Below, one piece after another: positions 36,932-47,676 of a DNA stretch of 64,000 nucleotides (its first letter is position 1; each line of letters starts with the position of its first letter). Both the position numbers and the translations under genes were made by a program. The stretch comes from Spongiactinospora sp. TRM90649. Its GTDB lineage: Bacteria > Actinomycetota > Actinomycetes > Streptosporangiales > Streptosporangiaceae. The notes under the pieces are model-generated. The model did no database searches. It had not been told where the DNA came from and saw only the letters and a list, made by a program, of their open reading frames with translations. The stretch lies in contig NZ_JARLTC010000044.1 in NCBI RefSeq assembly GCF_029382225.1, positions 27,961-91,960 of the forward strand. The letters are read 5' to 3'.

Positions 36932-37414
36932 ATGGACACGATCAAAGCCATCGCCCTGGATTACGGCTCGACGATCTCCGCCGACGTGATCGATCACGTC
37001 CTCGGGCAGAAGCCCGTCGACTCTGAGGCGGCCATCGCGTTGCGAAGACTGCACAGATCAGGCAAGCGGCTCGTCCTCGCGTCGAACACGATGCCAGCCG
37101 AGACCCGCTGGCCCGCTCTGCAAGCGGCAGGTATCGCTGACCTGTTCACCGCTGCCCTGCTTTCCTACCCGCTCGGCGTCGCCAAGCCCGAGCCGCTCTT
37201 CTACCGCTTGGTCATCGCTGCCGCCGATTGCCCGGCGCAGGAAGTGCTGTTCGTCGGAGATCACCTGATGAAAGACGTTGTCGCTCCCATCCGTCACGGC
37301 ATGCGCGCGGTACTCGTCCGCACAGGCGGTGTGCGATCTGGCGAGGAACTGCCTGAAGGGGCGTTGCTCATCGACCACGTCCGCGACCTGCCTCAGCTCC
37401 TGGGGACGAAGTGA
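36932..37414 (+). CDS. HAD-superfamily hydrolase
   Basis: In this 160-residue protein the HAD motifs are I at IALDYGSTIS (nucleophile Asp9; the second position is Gly-Ser, not the usual Asp), II LASNT, III VAKPEP (Lys) and IV LFVGDHLMKDV (Asp pair). The missing acid/base Asp two residues after the nucleophile suggests reduced phosphatase activity or a non-phosphatase role. ATG 36932 follows GAGGTGG at longer distance. No cap domain larger than a few helices is present. Confidence 0.84.
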   Translation: MDTIKAIALDYGSTISADVIDHVLGQKPVDSEAAIALRRLHRSGKRLVLASNTMPAETRWPALQAAGIADLFTAALLSYPLGVAKPEPLFYRLVIAAADCPAQEVLFVGDHLMKDVVAPIRHGMRAVLVRTGGVRSGEELPEGALLIDHVRDLPQLLGTK

Positions 37415-38894
37415 TCGTCATGGCCATGCGTCCACGGCCCCCCTTCCAGCACCCGTGGCGCGGTCCGGCGCCGTGGGCCGGACGTCAGGAGAGGCACTCA
37501 CCTGCGGGATCGACGTATCCACTCCAGCCGTATGGCTATCGCGGTCCGGCCGAAACGCGCGGACCGTGGCTGAACTCAGAGATCACCGTTAACGGTTCAC
37601 CCGGCGCGACGATGCCATCGTCGCGCTATCTTCCGGACGGCCAGCGCGGCGAACCTCCACGATACGAGGGGCGAGAGCAGGGTCATGGCGCGCCGAAGGC
37701 ACCGCCCCGTTCAGGAAAGACGCCAGCGATGAGACGAACCATCACAGCCTCCTCCACCCTCACGTCGCTGGTGGCGGGCATGGTTAGACGTGGTGCACTG
37801 CCCGATCCCCGGTGGAGGGATGCGTTCACCACGGTGCCCCGCCACCTCTTCGTGCCGAGTTTCGCCTCGCACGTCGGGCGGGCCCGGCCTGTTTCGCCGT
37901 TCCTGCCTCCGCGTCTGGTTCTGGTCAGCGGGGAGGAACGCCGGCAGGTTCCGGCGTGGCTGGCCGGGGTGTACGCCGACCGTGCCCTGATCACTCACGT
38001 CGACGGGCAGCCGGTCGAAACCCGCTTCGCCGACAGCGGGGCGGGAATCGGCTGGCCATCCGCCTACGCCTTGGAGCCCAGCGTGCTGGCCCGGATGTTG
38101 CAGGTGCTGGACGTCAGCGAAAAGCACCGCGTCCTGGAGATCTGCACCAACACCGGCTACAGCACAGCGCTGCTCGCCCACAGGCTCGGTCGTGGTCGCC
38201 TCACGATGATCCACGACGACCCGTACACGGGAAGGCGCACCCGAGACCGGCTGCGCCGCCTAGGACTCGAGGTCTGCGTGGTGATCGGACGGCCGGAACA
38301 TGATCAGATGGTCGGTCGCGTCAATCGGATCCTGGCCACCGGCCCCCGGCCCTACCTGCCTCCAGCATGGATCCGCCAGACCATCAAAGGCGGAATGATC
38401 CTCACCGGCCTCGCCGGCGGGATCGGCGGAGCCATGCTGGTAGCAACAGTCGATGGTGGCGGCTCCGTCAGTGGCTACTTCCTCAACGAGGTTCCGGGTC
38501 CCACCACGACTTGGCAACCCCGGCCGTCCACATCCCTGGCGCTCCGACACACCATGGACCGCCCCGGCGAAGTTGGAGGCTAGACCGCTTGGTTCTCGGT
38601 CGCCGGGCCGATGCCGGCGGTCGATCGGTGGAACATCTCCTCGTACTCAGCCGGAGGAACGTTTCCACAGTAAGAATGTAGCCGCTCGGAATTGTACCAG
38701 GCAACCCATTCCATTGTGGCCATCGTCACATCCATGACGCCTTTCCAGCCACCGTGGAAATCGATGAGCTCCTTCTTGTAGAGACTGTTCAAAGACTCGG
38801 CGGCCGCATTGTCATACGAGTCGCCCTTGCTACCGACAGAACGCGCAGCGCCGACCTGGTCGAGTCGTTCGGCATAGCGGATAGAAGTGTATTG

Positions 38895-40352
38895 CTTGGA
38901 TTCAAGGGATCGTCGCAACACTGCTGGTCAGCAGCAAGTTTAGATGATCGCTGAAGGCCTCTGCCGGTGTTCTCCAGCCGAGGGTCTTTCGGGGTCTCGT
39001 GTTGAGCGTGTATGCGATGGCGGCCAGATCCTCGGCAGCCCACCGCGACAGGTCGGTGCCCTTGGGGAAGTACTGCCGAAGCAGGCCGTTGGTGTTCTCA
39101 TTGGTGCCCCGCTGCCAGGGGCTATGAGGATCGGCGAAATAGACGAGCAAGCCGGTGTCGATGCGCAGCCGGGCATGCTGGGCCAGCTCCGTTCCACGAT
39201 CCCACGTCAGTGAACGCAGGAGCTGCCCGGGCAGGCCGGTGAGCTCTTTGGTGATCGCGTCCCTCACCGCCTCTGCGCCGCGGCCGGCCAGCGCCGGGCC
39301 GTTCTTCACCCGCTCTTGGGTGCCGAAGCCCTCCATCCGCGGCAGATGCAACAGCAAGGTGAAGCGGGTCGTGCGCTCCACCAGGGTGCCGATCGCCGAC
39401 CGGCCGGTGCCGATGATGAGATCACCTTCCCAATGGCCAGGGACCGCGCGGTCCTCGGCCTCGGCGGGCCGTTGGCTGATCAGCACCTCAGGGGTCACGT
39501 GGCCGCGGTCCTTGTGCCGGGCGCGGGCGCGTGGCACCCGCAGGGCACGCCCGGTGCGCAGGCAGGCGACCAGCTCCCGCTTGAGCGCTCCTCTCCCCTG
39601 AATGAACAGCGCCTGGTAGATCGCCTCATGAGAGATCCGCATCGTGTCGTCCTCCGGAAAGTCGACCTTCAGCCGATGGGCGATCTGTTCGGGGCTCCAC
39701 GAGGTGGTCCAGCCGCGATCTTGGCGCCGGGGTTTGTTGCGTCCTTTCCAGGGCGCCGTCCGCGGTCCCGCCACCGGCGTGCCGTCGGGGTGGCGGACCT
39801 GCCCGGCCAGCCGCTCCTGCACGTACTCGCGCAACGGCCGGTGGGCCGCCAGTTTGGCGGTCTTCGGCCGCCGGGCCCGGCGCTCGGCGTGCCATTGCGC
39901 GACCGTCGCCCGGTATTCCACGTCGTAGGTCCGCGTGGAGGCGTTGCGCCGGATCTCACGGGAGATCGTCGATGGCGACCGTCCCAGGCGCCGGGCGATC
40001 TCACGCACGCCGATCTTCCGGGCACGGCACAACGCGATCTCCTCCCGCTCGGCGAACGACAGGTAGCGGCCCGACACGGTCGGGGCAAGGCATGGTCCCA
40101 CCCCGCCAGCCTGGCGAAACCAGCGCGTCCCGACCGCCGGCGACACGCCGATCTCCGCCGCGGCCTCCTCCGAGGTCACTCCACGAGCGATCGCCCGCCA
40201 GAACCGGACGCGATCATCACGCCAGGCGACGCTCGGCCGTCCCGGTGAGGGGACCTGACCGCGATACAACCGGGCGGCCTGCTGCTTCTTGCCCACGCCC
40301 ATGCACCAACACCTCCAACGATGAAGTGTTGCGAGCACCGGTTGAATCCGCC
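38895..40352 (-). mobile_element. IS30-family insertion sequence nested in IS3 orfB
   Basis: The copy is about 1.46 kb with imperfect inverted repeats: the ends share GGATTCAA, then a short variable gap, then TCGCAACACT. It is flanked by a 3-bp duplication TTG (38892-38894 and 40353-40355, CAA on the other strand). It disrupts the codon after Gln in HHSDRGVQ of orfB. The transposase is intact, so this copy may be active. Confidence 0.85.
38902..40302 (-). CDS. IS30-family transposase
   Basis: This 466-residue DDE transposase has N-terminal helix-turn-helix segments (SEEAAAEIGVSPAVGTRWF, REIARRLGRSPSTISREIRR) and a core with catalytic residues in GHWEGDLIIG (Asp), LTWDRGTELAQH (Asp) and NENTNGLLRQYFPKGTD (Glu). 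ATG 40302 is preceded by GGAGG; the longer frame overlaps IS3 sequence. The gene fills the nested element. Length is at the upper range of the family. Confidence 0.94.
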   Translation of the reverse strand: MGVGKKQQAARLYRGQVPSPGRPSVAWRDDRVRFWRAIARGVTSEEAAAEIGVSPAVGTRWFRQAGGVGPCLAPTVSGRYLSFAEREEIALCRARKIGVREIARRLGRSPSTISREIRRNASTRTYDVEYRATVAQWHAERRARRPKTAKLAAHRPLREYVQERLAGQVRHPDGTPVAGPRTAPWKGRNKPRRQDRGWTTSWSPEQIAHRLKVDFPEDDTMRISHEAIYQALFIQGRGALKRELVACLRTGRALRVPRARARHKDRGHVTPEVLISQRPAEAEDRAVPGHWEGDLIIGTGRSAIGTLVERTTRFTLLLHLPRMEGFGTQERVKNGPALAGRGAEAVRDAITKELTGLPGQLLRSLTWDRGTELAQHARLRIDTGLLVYFADPHSPWQRGTNENTNGLLRQYFPKGTDLSRWAAEDLAAIAYTLNTRPRKTLGWRTPAEAFSDHLNLLLTSSVATIP

Positions 40353-40945
40353 TTGAACTCCTCTGTCGGAATGGTGGATCAGGCCGTCGACGCCGCCACC
40401 GCTCGACCAGATCGCCATCTCCAGGGCGTCGAGTGCAAGGTCGGCGCTCAGGTGGTCGGCAACCTGCCAGCCGACGATCCGGCGGGAGTACAGGTCCTGG
40501 ACGAACGCCGCGTACACCCAGCCCGCCGCGGTCGCGACATGGGTGATGTCCGCGACCCACGCGATGTTCGGCGCGTCCACGGCGAAGTCGCGTTCCAGCA
40601 GGTCACTCGGCCGATCTTGGCCTGGGACGGTGGTGCGTGGCCGCTTGCGGCCCGCGGTCACTCCCGCGATACCCAGCTCCCGCATCAGCCGCTCGACCGT
40701 GCATCGCGCCACCACGATGCCCTCACGATGAAGCTGTCGCCACACTTTCCGAGCCCCGTACAGGCCACGGCCCGGCTTCTTCCATATCCTGAGAATCTCC
40801 CCTTTCAGCCATTCATCACGCACCGCGCGAGCCGACGGTTCCGACTCGCGTTTCTTGGCCGCCCAGTACGTGGACGGCGCGAAATCCAGCACGACACAGA
40901 TCGGCTCCACGCCGAACCGGTCGCGATGAGCGTCAACGAACTCGA

Positions 40946-41263
40946 CTAGCGCGGCAGTTTCGGATCGAGTTCCCGGGCGAAAAACGCCGACGCGGCCTTC
41001 AGGATCTCGTTCGCCCGCCGCAACTCACGATTCTCCCGCTCCAACTCGGCGATCCGCTGCGCGTCACTCGACGTCCGGCCCTGACGCTTCCCGCCATCGA
41101 CCTCGGCCTGCCGTACCCAGGTCCGCAACGCCTCCCGATGCACCCCGAGCTGGTCCGCGACCCGGGCCAGCAGACCTGTGCCCTCACCCGCATCACGAAG
41201 ATCAAAAACCATTCGAACTGCGCGTTCACGCAGTTCAGGCGCATACTTCCTCGGAGGTGCCAT
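40946..41263 (-). CDS. IS3-family transposase OrfA
   Basis: The 105-residue product has a helix-turn-helix (PPRKYAPELRERAVRMVFDL, VADQLGVHREALRTWV) and a C-terminal leucine-zipper coiled coil (RIAELERENRELRRANEILK). This is the standard OrfA that binds the IS ends and is joined to OrfB by a -1 frameshift. Its stop sits at the region where orfB begins. Confidence 0.93.
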   Translation of the reverse strand: MAPPRKYAPELRERAVRMVFDLRDAGEGTGLLARVADQLGVHREALRTWVRQAEVDGGKRQGRTSSDAQRIAELERENRELRRANEILKAASAFFARELDPKLPR

Positions 41264-41930
41264 AACCCCTCACCCTTCCAGGTATCGGAGCCTCCAGCCA
41301 ACCCGGGGCGATCCACCACCCGGGCCACAAGCCTGGCACCGGACACCCTGCTGGATCCGTCGTTCGCCTTCGCCGTGCAGCTGCACATGCCCGGCGTGGG
41401 CCTGTATGCCCGCTGCGACGGTGCAAGACAGCCGGTGCTGGGGCTGTCGGCCCCCGACGGTGCCTGGGCGGAGGTATCGCACGCGGACCACGGTGCCGAT
41501 GACCGCCCAGTTCGCCAAGCCGGACCCCGGCTGCTCTGGAACGAAGTCGAACATGTCCATGTATGGTGGCGAAAGCAGGGCTACCCTGGCTTGGACCGCT
41601 ACACCTTTCGGGCCACGCCCCGGAGGCAAGCGGTCCATCTCAGAGATGGACCGGAGAAATGGCAGGTCCCCCTGGCCTGATCTGACCTCCCATCCGTCGA
41701 CCTCCACGGCCTCGGTGCCCGCGCCCAGTCTGATGTGGACGATCGGCCCCGCCCGTGTCACCTACGAGCGGCGCAGGTATAGGCCGTCACGCTGGCCCAC
41801 TGCGGTAGTCGCTGCCAGGGCAAGGCAACGCACGTCCGCTGACGAGGCGTCATGAGGCCATCTTCGCGCACCTCGGCCTCCTGCGTATGCGGGAAATCAG
41901 GCGGAATTTCAGGCCCACTGGACCGCAGCG

Positions 41931-43325
<1,395 letters not shown>

Positions 43326-43414
43326 CCGCAGCGGAAGGGGCCGGAACAGAGTGCGGGCAACGAGCGAGAGGGCGCAGCTGGTGAGGTTGAGTCCGCAGGT
43401 CCACAGATGGCACT

Positions 43415-46222
43415 TCAACTCGCGGCGCGCGGACTAGTGCTATCGAGGAGCGCCCGCGTTTCTGGAGAGCATTCCACACCAAGGGTGTCGAGGCGGGCTT
43501 TGAGGTGGCGGGCCCGGAGGCGGGCTTCGTCGGTGCGGCCGAGGGTGTTCAGCAGGCGGATGGCGGATCGGGCTGCGGCTTCCATGTCAGGATCCAGAGC
43601 GCAGGCCTGGTCGTAGATCTCCAAAGCGCGTTCGTGTCGTCTGGCGTGTTCGTGCAGGGCCCCGAGTTGCAGGAGTGCTTTGACGGTGGCGACGGTGAGT
43701 GGCCAGCGGTGGTCCTGGTCCAGCCATTCGTAGCGCAGGCCGTGTCCCAGCGGGCCGCGGCATAGGCGGGCGACGGTTTCCAGTGCGTCGGTCTTGGTCT
43801 CTTCGCTGGTGGCGGTGCGGGCGTCTGCGAGGGCGCGGTGCATGGCCCATAGGTCCACATCGACGCCTCCAGGCGCGATGCGATAGGTGGTGCCGCTACG
43901 TTCGATGAACGTGGCCGCCTTTCCGTCGGGGTCGGCGGCGGTGCGCAGGGCGGCGCGCAGATCTTTGAGCGCGGCGTGGAAGCGGTATCCGGCGAGGGTC
44001 TCTTCCACGTCCGGCCATAGGTGCTCGCAGATCTGCTCACGGTCCAGACCTGTGGGATGGACCGCGAGCAGGACGAACAGTTCCAGTGCCTTGGCGCGGC
44101 CGGTCAGATCGAGTTCCGTACCGTTGATCTCGATGGTGGGTGATCCGAGGATGGCGAAGCGGACAGGCGGAGCGTCCGAAGTAGACGGCGCGGGCGGCGG
44201 AGGCTGTGGGCCTGCCGGGCGTCCGGGTGAGTCGGAGGGCTTGGGAGATTCGTGGGGCAGGCCGTGAGCGGTGGCGAGCGTGCGCAGAGTTGTTTGCGCC
44301 CCATCCAGCGGCAGGTGGAACAAGGTTGCGTCACGAAGTTCGCGGGCGAGGTCGCCGGTCGCTTCTGTGACCGTATGGTCGGAGTCGATCGTGCAGACAC
44401 TGCCGGAGGCTGAGTGTCCGGCCAGGACGGCCCCGGCACCGAAGGCGGCGGCTATGCCCATGAGGGTGTCCAGGTAGGGGCGGCCGCCGGGGCAGGTGGC
44501 GACCAGCAGCAGGGCGGGCAGCGGTTCGTCCGGCTCGGTCTCACGCAGCGCGGGAATGTCGTTGCTGTCATGATCGCGTAGCAGGCGGCGGCGAATGACG
44601 AACTGTTCTTCAAGGTGGTCGATGGCCGCATCCAGGGTGGCGGTGAGCCGCAAGCCAGGCAAGTGGTCGGCCATGGTGTGAATAGATGCACCGAACCATG
44701 CTTCGGCGTCGGCGGTGGGAATGATGACTTCGGCGCGGTGTTGATCGGCTTGGGCGAGCAGGCCGAGCACGATCGCGCGTAGGCAGTCGTCGGTGCCGGG
44801 GCCCGTCAGGGCCAGGTTCACCCCGGCCAACGAGAGCGAGACGGTGGTCTGGTCACGGATACCGATTTGGAGTAGAGCAGGCGGGTCGGTGGTGAAGGAT
44901 GACGTGAGCACGGCGAAGTCGTCCACCGAACCGGTATCGGTGGTGGTCTGGTGGAATGCCCTTTCCAGGGCGCGTACGGTCGGCGGGTGCGGCTCGGGGA
45001 CGGGCATACTGATCGGTTCGTCAATGCCTGGCATGGTGAGTTCGCGCCGTCGGCGCAGCCTGATGGCGGCCAAGGCGACGGCCACGCCCGCGGCGAAGGA
45101 GATCGCCATCATGCCCCCGCCGGGCAGTGCGACCATATCGGGAGAGGCGGCCGTTGCCGGTTTCTGCTCAGGGGCGGACTCGGTAGCCGTTTCGGGTGGA
45201 TCATTCTCATGGCGAGAAGGCTGAGCCGGTGCAGGCTCGGTCGCCGGGCAGGGTGATTCGGTGTCGTGATGCAGGAACGTGCCAGTGGGCGGCGGGGTGG
45301 CGCCATGTGGCGGGCTGGCCAGCATCGGTGCGAGTGAGGGTGTGAGAGGTGGCGCAGCCTGATGACGATTGTGTCCGGGGTTACGGGGCTCGCGTTTGCG
45401 TTCGGGAAGGATCAGTCGCCAGTCTGGTTCCAGGACACCGGGGCGGGTCAGCCCCTCCCCACCTGCTTGGGGGCGGTTCTTGTTGAGCCGGAAGATCTCC
45501 TTGTAGCGGTGGCCGGCGTCAAGATGGCGTTCGGCGATATCCCAGAGGGTGTCGCCGGAGGTCACGGTGTGCGTGCGAAGACTGGCGTTCGGCGATGTGC
45601 TCCCAGCGTCGTTGGGCAGGTGCAGTGTCCAGCCGGGGCGGAGCCAGTCGCCGTGGGTGAAGGTGTGCCCGTCGGTCATGGTGCGGCCGTGGTTCAGGGC
45701 GGCGATCTCCTGGTAGCGCATCGGGTCGCTGAGATGTCGTTCGGCGATGTTCCACAGAGTGTCCCGAGGTTGCACTACGTAGGTCTGATGCGTCTGAACC
45801 GTCTTGTCTTCTCTTTCCTGAGCCGGCGGGGCATGTGGTGATGCGTCAGGGGTGGCCGCTGCGGCTGGGGGCAGGCCGCGCGGCGCGGCGACCGGCGCGG
45901 TCGCGGTAATGGTGATGGCCGTGATCAGGTACGCCGCCAGGCGCTGGAACGGCAGCCTTACCTGGCTGGGCCGGTTTCGGATCACCCCGGCCACCTCGAC
46001 CAGGACCGCCCAGCTGAACAACGCCCAGCACGTCCACACCACGGCCAGCAGCAGCGTCTTGATCACCACGGGCTCGCCGGGGCCGGCCAGATCATCGACT
46101 GTGGGAAGGTCGATCGGCCAGAAGAACGTCAACAGGACGGAGGGGATTCCGGCCAGGAATGCGGCCAGCATCGTGGCTGCAGCGATCCGCCTGAGAATCG
46201 GGTGGTGCGGCCGGATCGTCAT
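43415..46222 (-). CDS. Membrane protein with two LysM domains and C-terminal BTAD/SARP-type domain
   Basis: This large 935-residue protein ends the tad operon. N-terminal hydrophobic helices (about 12-35, 55-80, 92-112) are followed by two LysM motifs (YVVQPRDTLWNIAERHLSDP near 148 and HTVTSGDTLWDIAERHLDAG near 217) and a Pro-rich region. A further helix lies at about 375-395. The C-terminal part has a winged-helix start (ILGSPTIEINGTELDLTGRA, LWPDVEETLAGYRFHAALKD) and a BTAD-like helical repeat. LysM implies contact with peptidoglycan; BTAD domains usually activate transcription. A membrane-tethered regulator sensing the wall or pilus assembly is inferred. ATG 46222 overlaps the previous stop as ATGA. 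Confidence 0.83.
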   Translation of the reverse strand: MTIRPHHPILRRIAAATMLAAFLAGIPSVLLTFFWPIDLPTVDDLAGPGEPVVIKTLLLAVVWTCWALFSWAVLVEVAGVIRNRPSQVRLPFQRLAAYLITAITITATAPVAAPRGLPPAAAATPDASPHAPPAQEREDKTVQTHQTYVVQPRDTLWNIAERHLSDPMRYQEIAALNHGRTMTDGHTFTHGDWLRPGWTLHLPNDAGSTSPNASLRTHTVTSGDTLWDIAERHLDAGHRYKEIFRLNKNRPQAGGEGLTRPGVLEPDWRLILPERKREPRNPGHNRHQAAPPLTPSLAPMLASPPHGATPPPTGTFLHHDTESPCPATEPAPAQPSRHENDPPETATESAPEQKPATAASPDMVALPGGGMMAISFAAGVAVALAAIRLRRRRELTMPGIDEPISMPVPEPHPPTVRALERAFHQTTTDTGSVDDFAVLTSSFTTDPPALLQIGIRDQTTVSLSLAGVNLALTGPGTDDCLRAIVLGLLAQADQHRAEVIIPTADAEAWFGASIHTMADHLPGLRLTATLDAAIDHLEEQFVIRRRLLRDHDSNDIPALRETEPDEPLPALLLVATCPGGRPYLDTLMGIAAAFGAGAVLAGHSASGSVCTIDSDHTVTEATGDLARELRDATLFHLPLDGAQTTLRTLATAHGLPHESPKPSDSPGRPAGPQPPPPAPSTSDAPPVRFAILGSPTIEINGTELDLTGRAKALELFVLLAVHPTGLDREQICEHLWPDVEETLAGYRFHAALKDLRAALRTAADPDGKAATFIERSGTTYRIAPGGVDVDLWAMHRALADARTATSEETKTDALETVARLCRGPLGHGLRYEWLDQDHRWPLTVATVKALLQLGALHEHARRHERALEIYDQACALDPDMEAAARSAIRLLNTLGRTDEARLRARHLKARLDTLGVECSPETRALLDSTSPRAAS

Positions 46223-46632
46223 GGTCGCCCTTGCTCGATGCCGTGGAACAGTTGCGCCGTGGCGGTGGCCGTGGCCGTCACCTGGTCGATGCCAATCAAC
46301 GACAGTAGACGGGTCGGCCGGGAGGCGGTAACGGTGACCTGGACGGCCCGGCCGCCTACCGCGACGACTTCGCCTATACGGCCAGCCGATGTCAGGTAAG
46401 CGCGGGCAGCCGTCAGGGCGTGGGAGGGGCGAGTCTCGATGCGACCGCCCATGTAGGCGCGACTGGTGTCGACACGTCCGGCTCCGGCACGGGCCGCCTC
46501 TTCGGCGATCGCGTACGCATGGCGGTAGGCCTGGATCTTGGCGCCGCCGTCCACCACCAGCCCGGCGCAGACCAGCAATGCCAGCGAGATGACTGCGGCG
46601 AACGCGGTGACCGAACCCCGCTCGGCGTTCAC
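46219..46632 (-). CDS. TadG/TadE-like pilus assembly protein
   Basis: This 137-residue protein begins with the short leader and hydrophobic helix common to Tad pseudopilins: NAERGSVTAFAAVISLALLV, then a region with a helix (AYRHAYAIAEEAARAGAGRV). It belongs with the two TadE-like proteins upstream as a minor pilin-like component. It overlaps both neighbours by 4 bases. The function is assigned from operon context and leader type. Confidence 0.78.
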   Translation of the reverse strand: MNAERGSVTAFAAVISLALLVCAGLVVDGGAKIQAYRHAYAIAEEAARAGAGRVDTSRAYMGGRIETRPSHALTAARAYLTSAGRIGEVVAVGGRAVQVTVTASRPTRLLSLIGIDQVTATATATAQLFHGIEQGRP

Positions 46633-47060
46633 CGCTGATCGCCTTTGGCTCGGTAGGGGTCGATCGGGCTGGTGAACTCGCTGGTCAGCTGCTTGGATCC
46701 GGGGAGTCCGGGCAGGACGATGTCGGTCAGGTCCACCTGGCAGGAAACCCGGGCTACCACCACGGCCGACCTACCGGCCGGGGCGGAGAAGGCGGCGGTG
46801 TTCACGGTCACCGACGGCGTGCAAGCCAAGCCCTCACGCGCCAGCGCGGCATGGGCGCTGGCCAGAGCGGCTGAACGCGCAGCGGTCGCATTGCGGGCGA
46901 TGGATGCCTGTCGCGCGGCATCACGCGCGGCGGCGTCGATCGCGCCGTGGGCGAGGGTGATCCGGCCGAACCCGATCATCGCCAGGACCAGGGCGGCCAG
47001 CGCGGGAGCGATGATCGCTGCCTCCAGCGTCATCGAACCATTCTCTGCGGGTGCGGTCAT
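46629..47060 (-). CDS. TadE-family pseudopilin
   Basis: The product is 143 residues. After a short N-terminus, the TadE leader NGSMTLEAAIIAPALAALVL gives the hydrophobic pilin-like helix with Glu at the conserved position. The rest contains strands and two Cys (EGLACTPS and ARVSCQVD) that could form a disulfide. ATG 47060 overlaps the preceding stop as ATGA; a longer start at 47072 is unlikely. It is likely a minor pseudopilin processed by a TadV-like peptidase encoded elsewhere. Confidence 0.82.
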   Translation of the reverse strand: MTAPAENGSMTLEAAIIAPALAALVLAMIGFGRITLAHGAIDAAARDAARQASIARNATAARSAALASAHAALAREGLACTPSVTVNTAAFSAPAGRSAVVVARVSCQVDLTDIVLPGLPGSKQLTSEFTSPIDPYRAKGDQR

Positions 47061-47431
47061 TCGGAGGTCCATCGTTCCAGCGGAGCGCGGGCGACCTGCT
47101 CCACCCCCAGGTCGAACAATGGGATCAGGCTGATCGCCCGGCCGGTAACGACCACCTGCACGCTGTCCCGGGTGCGTTCGGCTCGGACGCTTGAGGAGGT
47201 GAGGAAGGATCCGCCGGTCTGCCGGATGAAGTTGCGGGCCGCCGCGCGTCCGGCCGCGAGATCGGTCCCGTGAGCGCGGCCTGCTCGCAGCCCTTCCTGT
47301 GCGGCGGACAGGGCGATGCTGCGTGCGTGGAACCACATCGCGACATTGACCGTGAGGAGGATCAGCAGGAGTACTGCGGGGTAGATGACCGTGGCTTCCA
47401 GGGTGGCCGATCCCCGTTCCTGGCCGGTCAT
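47057..47431 (-). CDS. TadE-family pseudopilin
   Basis: This 124-residue protein starts QERGSATLEATVIYPAVLLL, a typical TadE leader with the Glu near the cleavage site, then SAAQEGLRAGRAHG and FIRQTGGSFLTSS. It is the second TadE-like protein in the operon. ATG 47431 overlaps the Flp-pilin stop as ATGA. The two TadE genes and the TadG-like gene probably make the minor subunits of the pilus. Confidence 0.82.
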   Translation of the reverse strand: MTGQERGSATLEATVIYPAVLLLILLTVNVAMWFHARSIALSAAQEGLRAGRAHGTDLAAGRAAARNFIRQTGGSFLTSSSVRAERTRDSVQVVVTGRAISLIPLFDLGVEQVARAPLERWTSE

Positions 47432-47658
47432 TTGATCTTGGCGAGATGTTCGTTGACGACACCGGTGATCTTCGCGCCAACGGCGACGGCAAGAAGGAAG
47501 ACCACGGCGGCGATGACCACCCATTCCACCGTGGAGCCGCCGTACTCCGAACCCTGGCCCACACCCTGTTCTGTTCCCCGGCCTGTACGGCGTTCGATAG
47601 TGGATCGCAGCCGTTCCCAGCGGGCGGCCACCGCGAGGAGATATCGATAGATCATCAT
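47428..47658 (-). CDS. Flp-type pilin-like protein
   Basis: This 76-residue protein has an N-terminal segment, then EYGGSTVEWVVIAAVVFLLA, a pilin-like hydrophobic helix with Glu at position +5-like, and a short tail. Its size and place between tadC and tadE fit the major Flp pilin, though the front is longer and more Arg-rich than in classical Flp. ATG 47658 is preceded by GGAGG at 6 bases; an upstream TTG is less likely. Confidence 0.7.
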   Translation of the reverse strand: MMIYRYLLAVAARWERLRSTIERRTGRGTEQGVGQGSEYGGSTVEWVVIAAVVFLLAVAVGAKITGVVNEHLAKIK

Positions 47659-47676
47659 GAACAACCTCCGAAATGG

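Larger units (their letters stand above)
38580..40910 (-). pseudogene. IS3-family transposase OrfB, split by IS30
   Basis: The front (40910 to about 40356) reads SARAVRDEWLKGEILRIWKK, YGARKVWRQLHREG, then the rve catalytic domain WVADITHVAT and LIHHSDRGVQ. The rest is at 38891 to 38580: YTSIRYAERLDQVGA, SYDNAAAESLNSLYKKELI (catalytic Glu) and WVAWYNSERLHSY. The sequence is continuous apart from the IS30 copy, so the break is recent. A GTG at 40910 is the first start in frame; the real one would follow frameshifting from orfA. Confidence 0.88.
38574..41296 (-). mobile_element. IS3-family insertion sequence, interrupted by an IS30 element
   Basis: The element has orfA and orfB on the minus strand and short terminal inverted repeats: TGGAGGCT at the left end, AGCCTCCA at the right, with partial match continuing inward. 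It lies inside the methyltransferase gene. It is broken at 38892/40355 by the IS30 copy, so it cannot move by itself. Without the nested copy it would be about 1.26 kb, normal for IS3 elements. Confidence 0.8.
37729..41680 (+). pseudogene. PIMT-like methyltransferase gene split by nested IS elements
   Basis: The 5' part (37729-38573) encodes the isoaspartyl-methyltransferase-like front: TASSTLTSLVAGMVRRG, PRHLFVPSF and VLEICTNTGYSTALLAHRLG. After the IS3 element, 41297-41680 continues in one frame with the C-terminal extension of the same family: LLDPSFAFAVQLHMPGVGLY, WNEVEHVHVWWRKQGYPGLD and a final WQVPLA. The two parts together would be about 410 residues, matching the intact tgmC-like protein at 8403-9593. 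A TAG supplied by the IS ends the 5' part. No exact target duplication is visible, so a few bases may have been lost at the junction. An open frame upstream to 37411 is of doubtful coding value. Confidence 0.72.

Noticed and set aside
37411..37728. Open frame in front of the split methyltransferase, possibly an extended N-terminus or a RiPP precursor (Pro/Gly/Arg-rich, Tyr-Gly motif)
   Set aside because: It overlaps the HAD stop as GTGA but has no clear precursor core pattern, and the family N-terminus begins at 37729.
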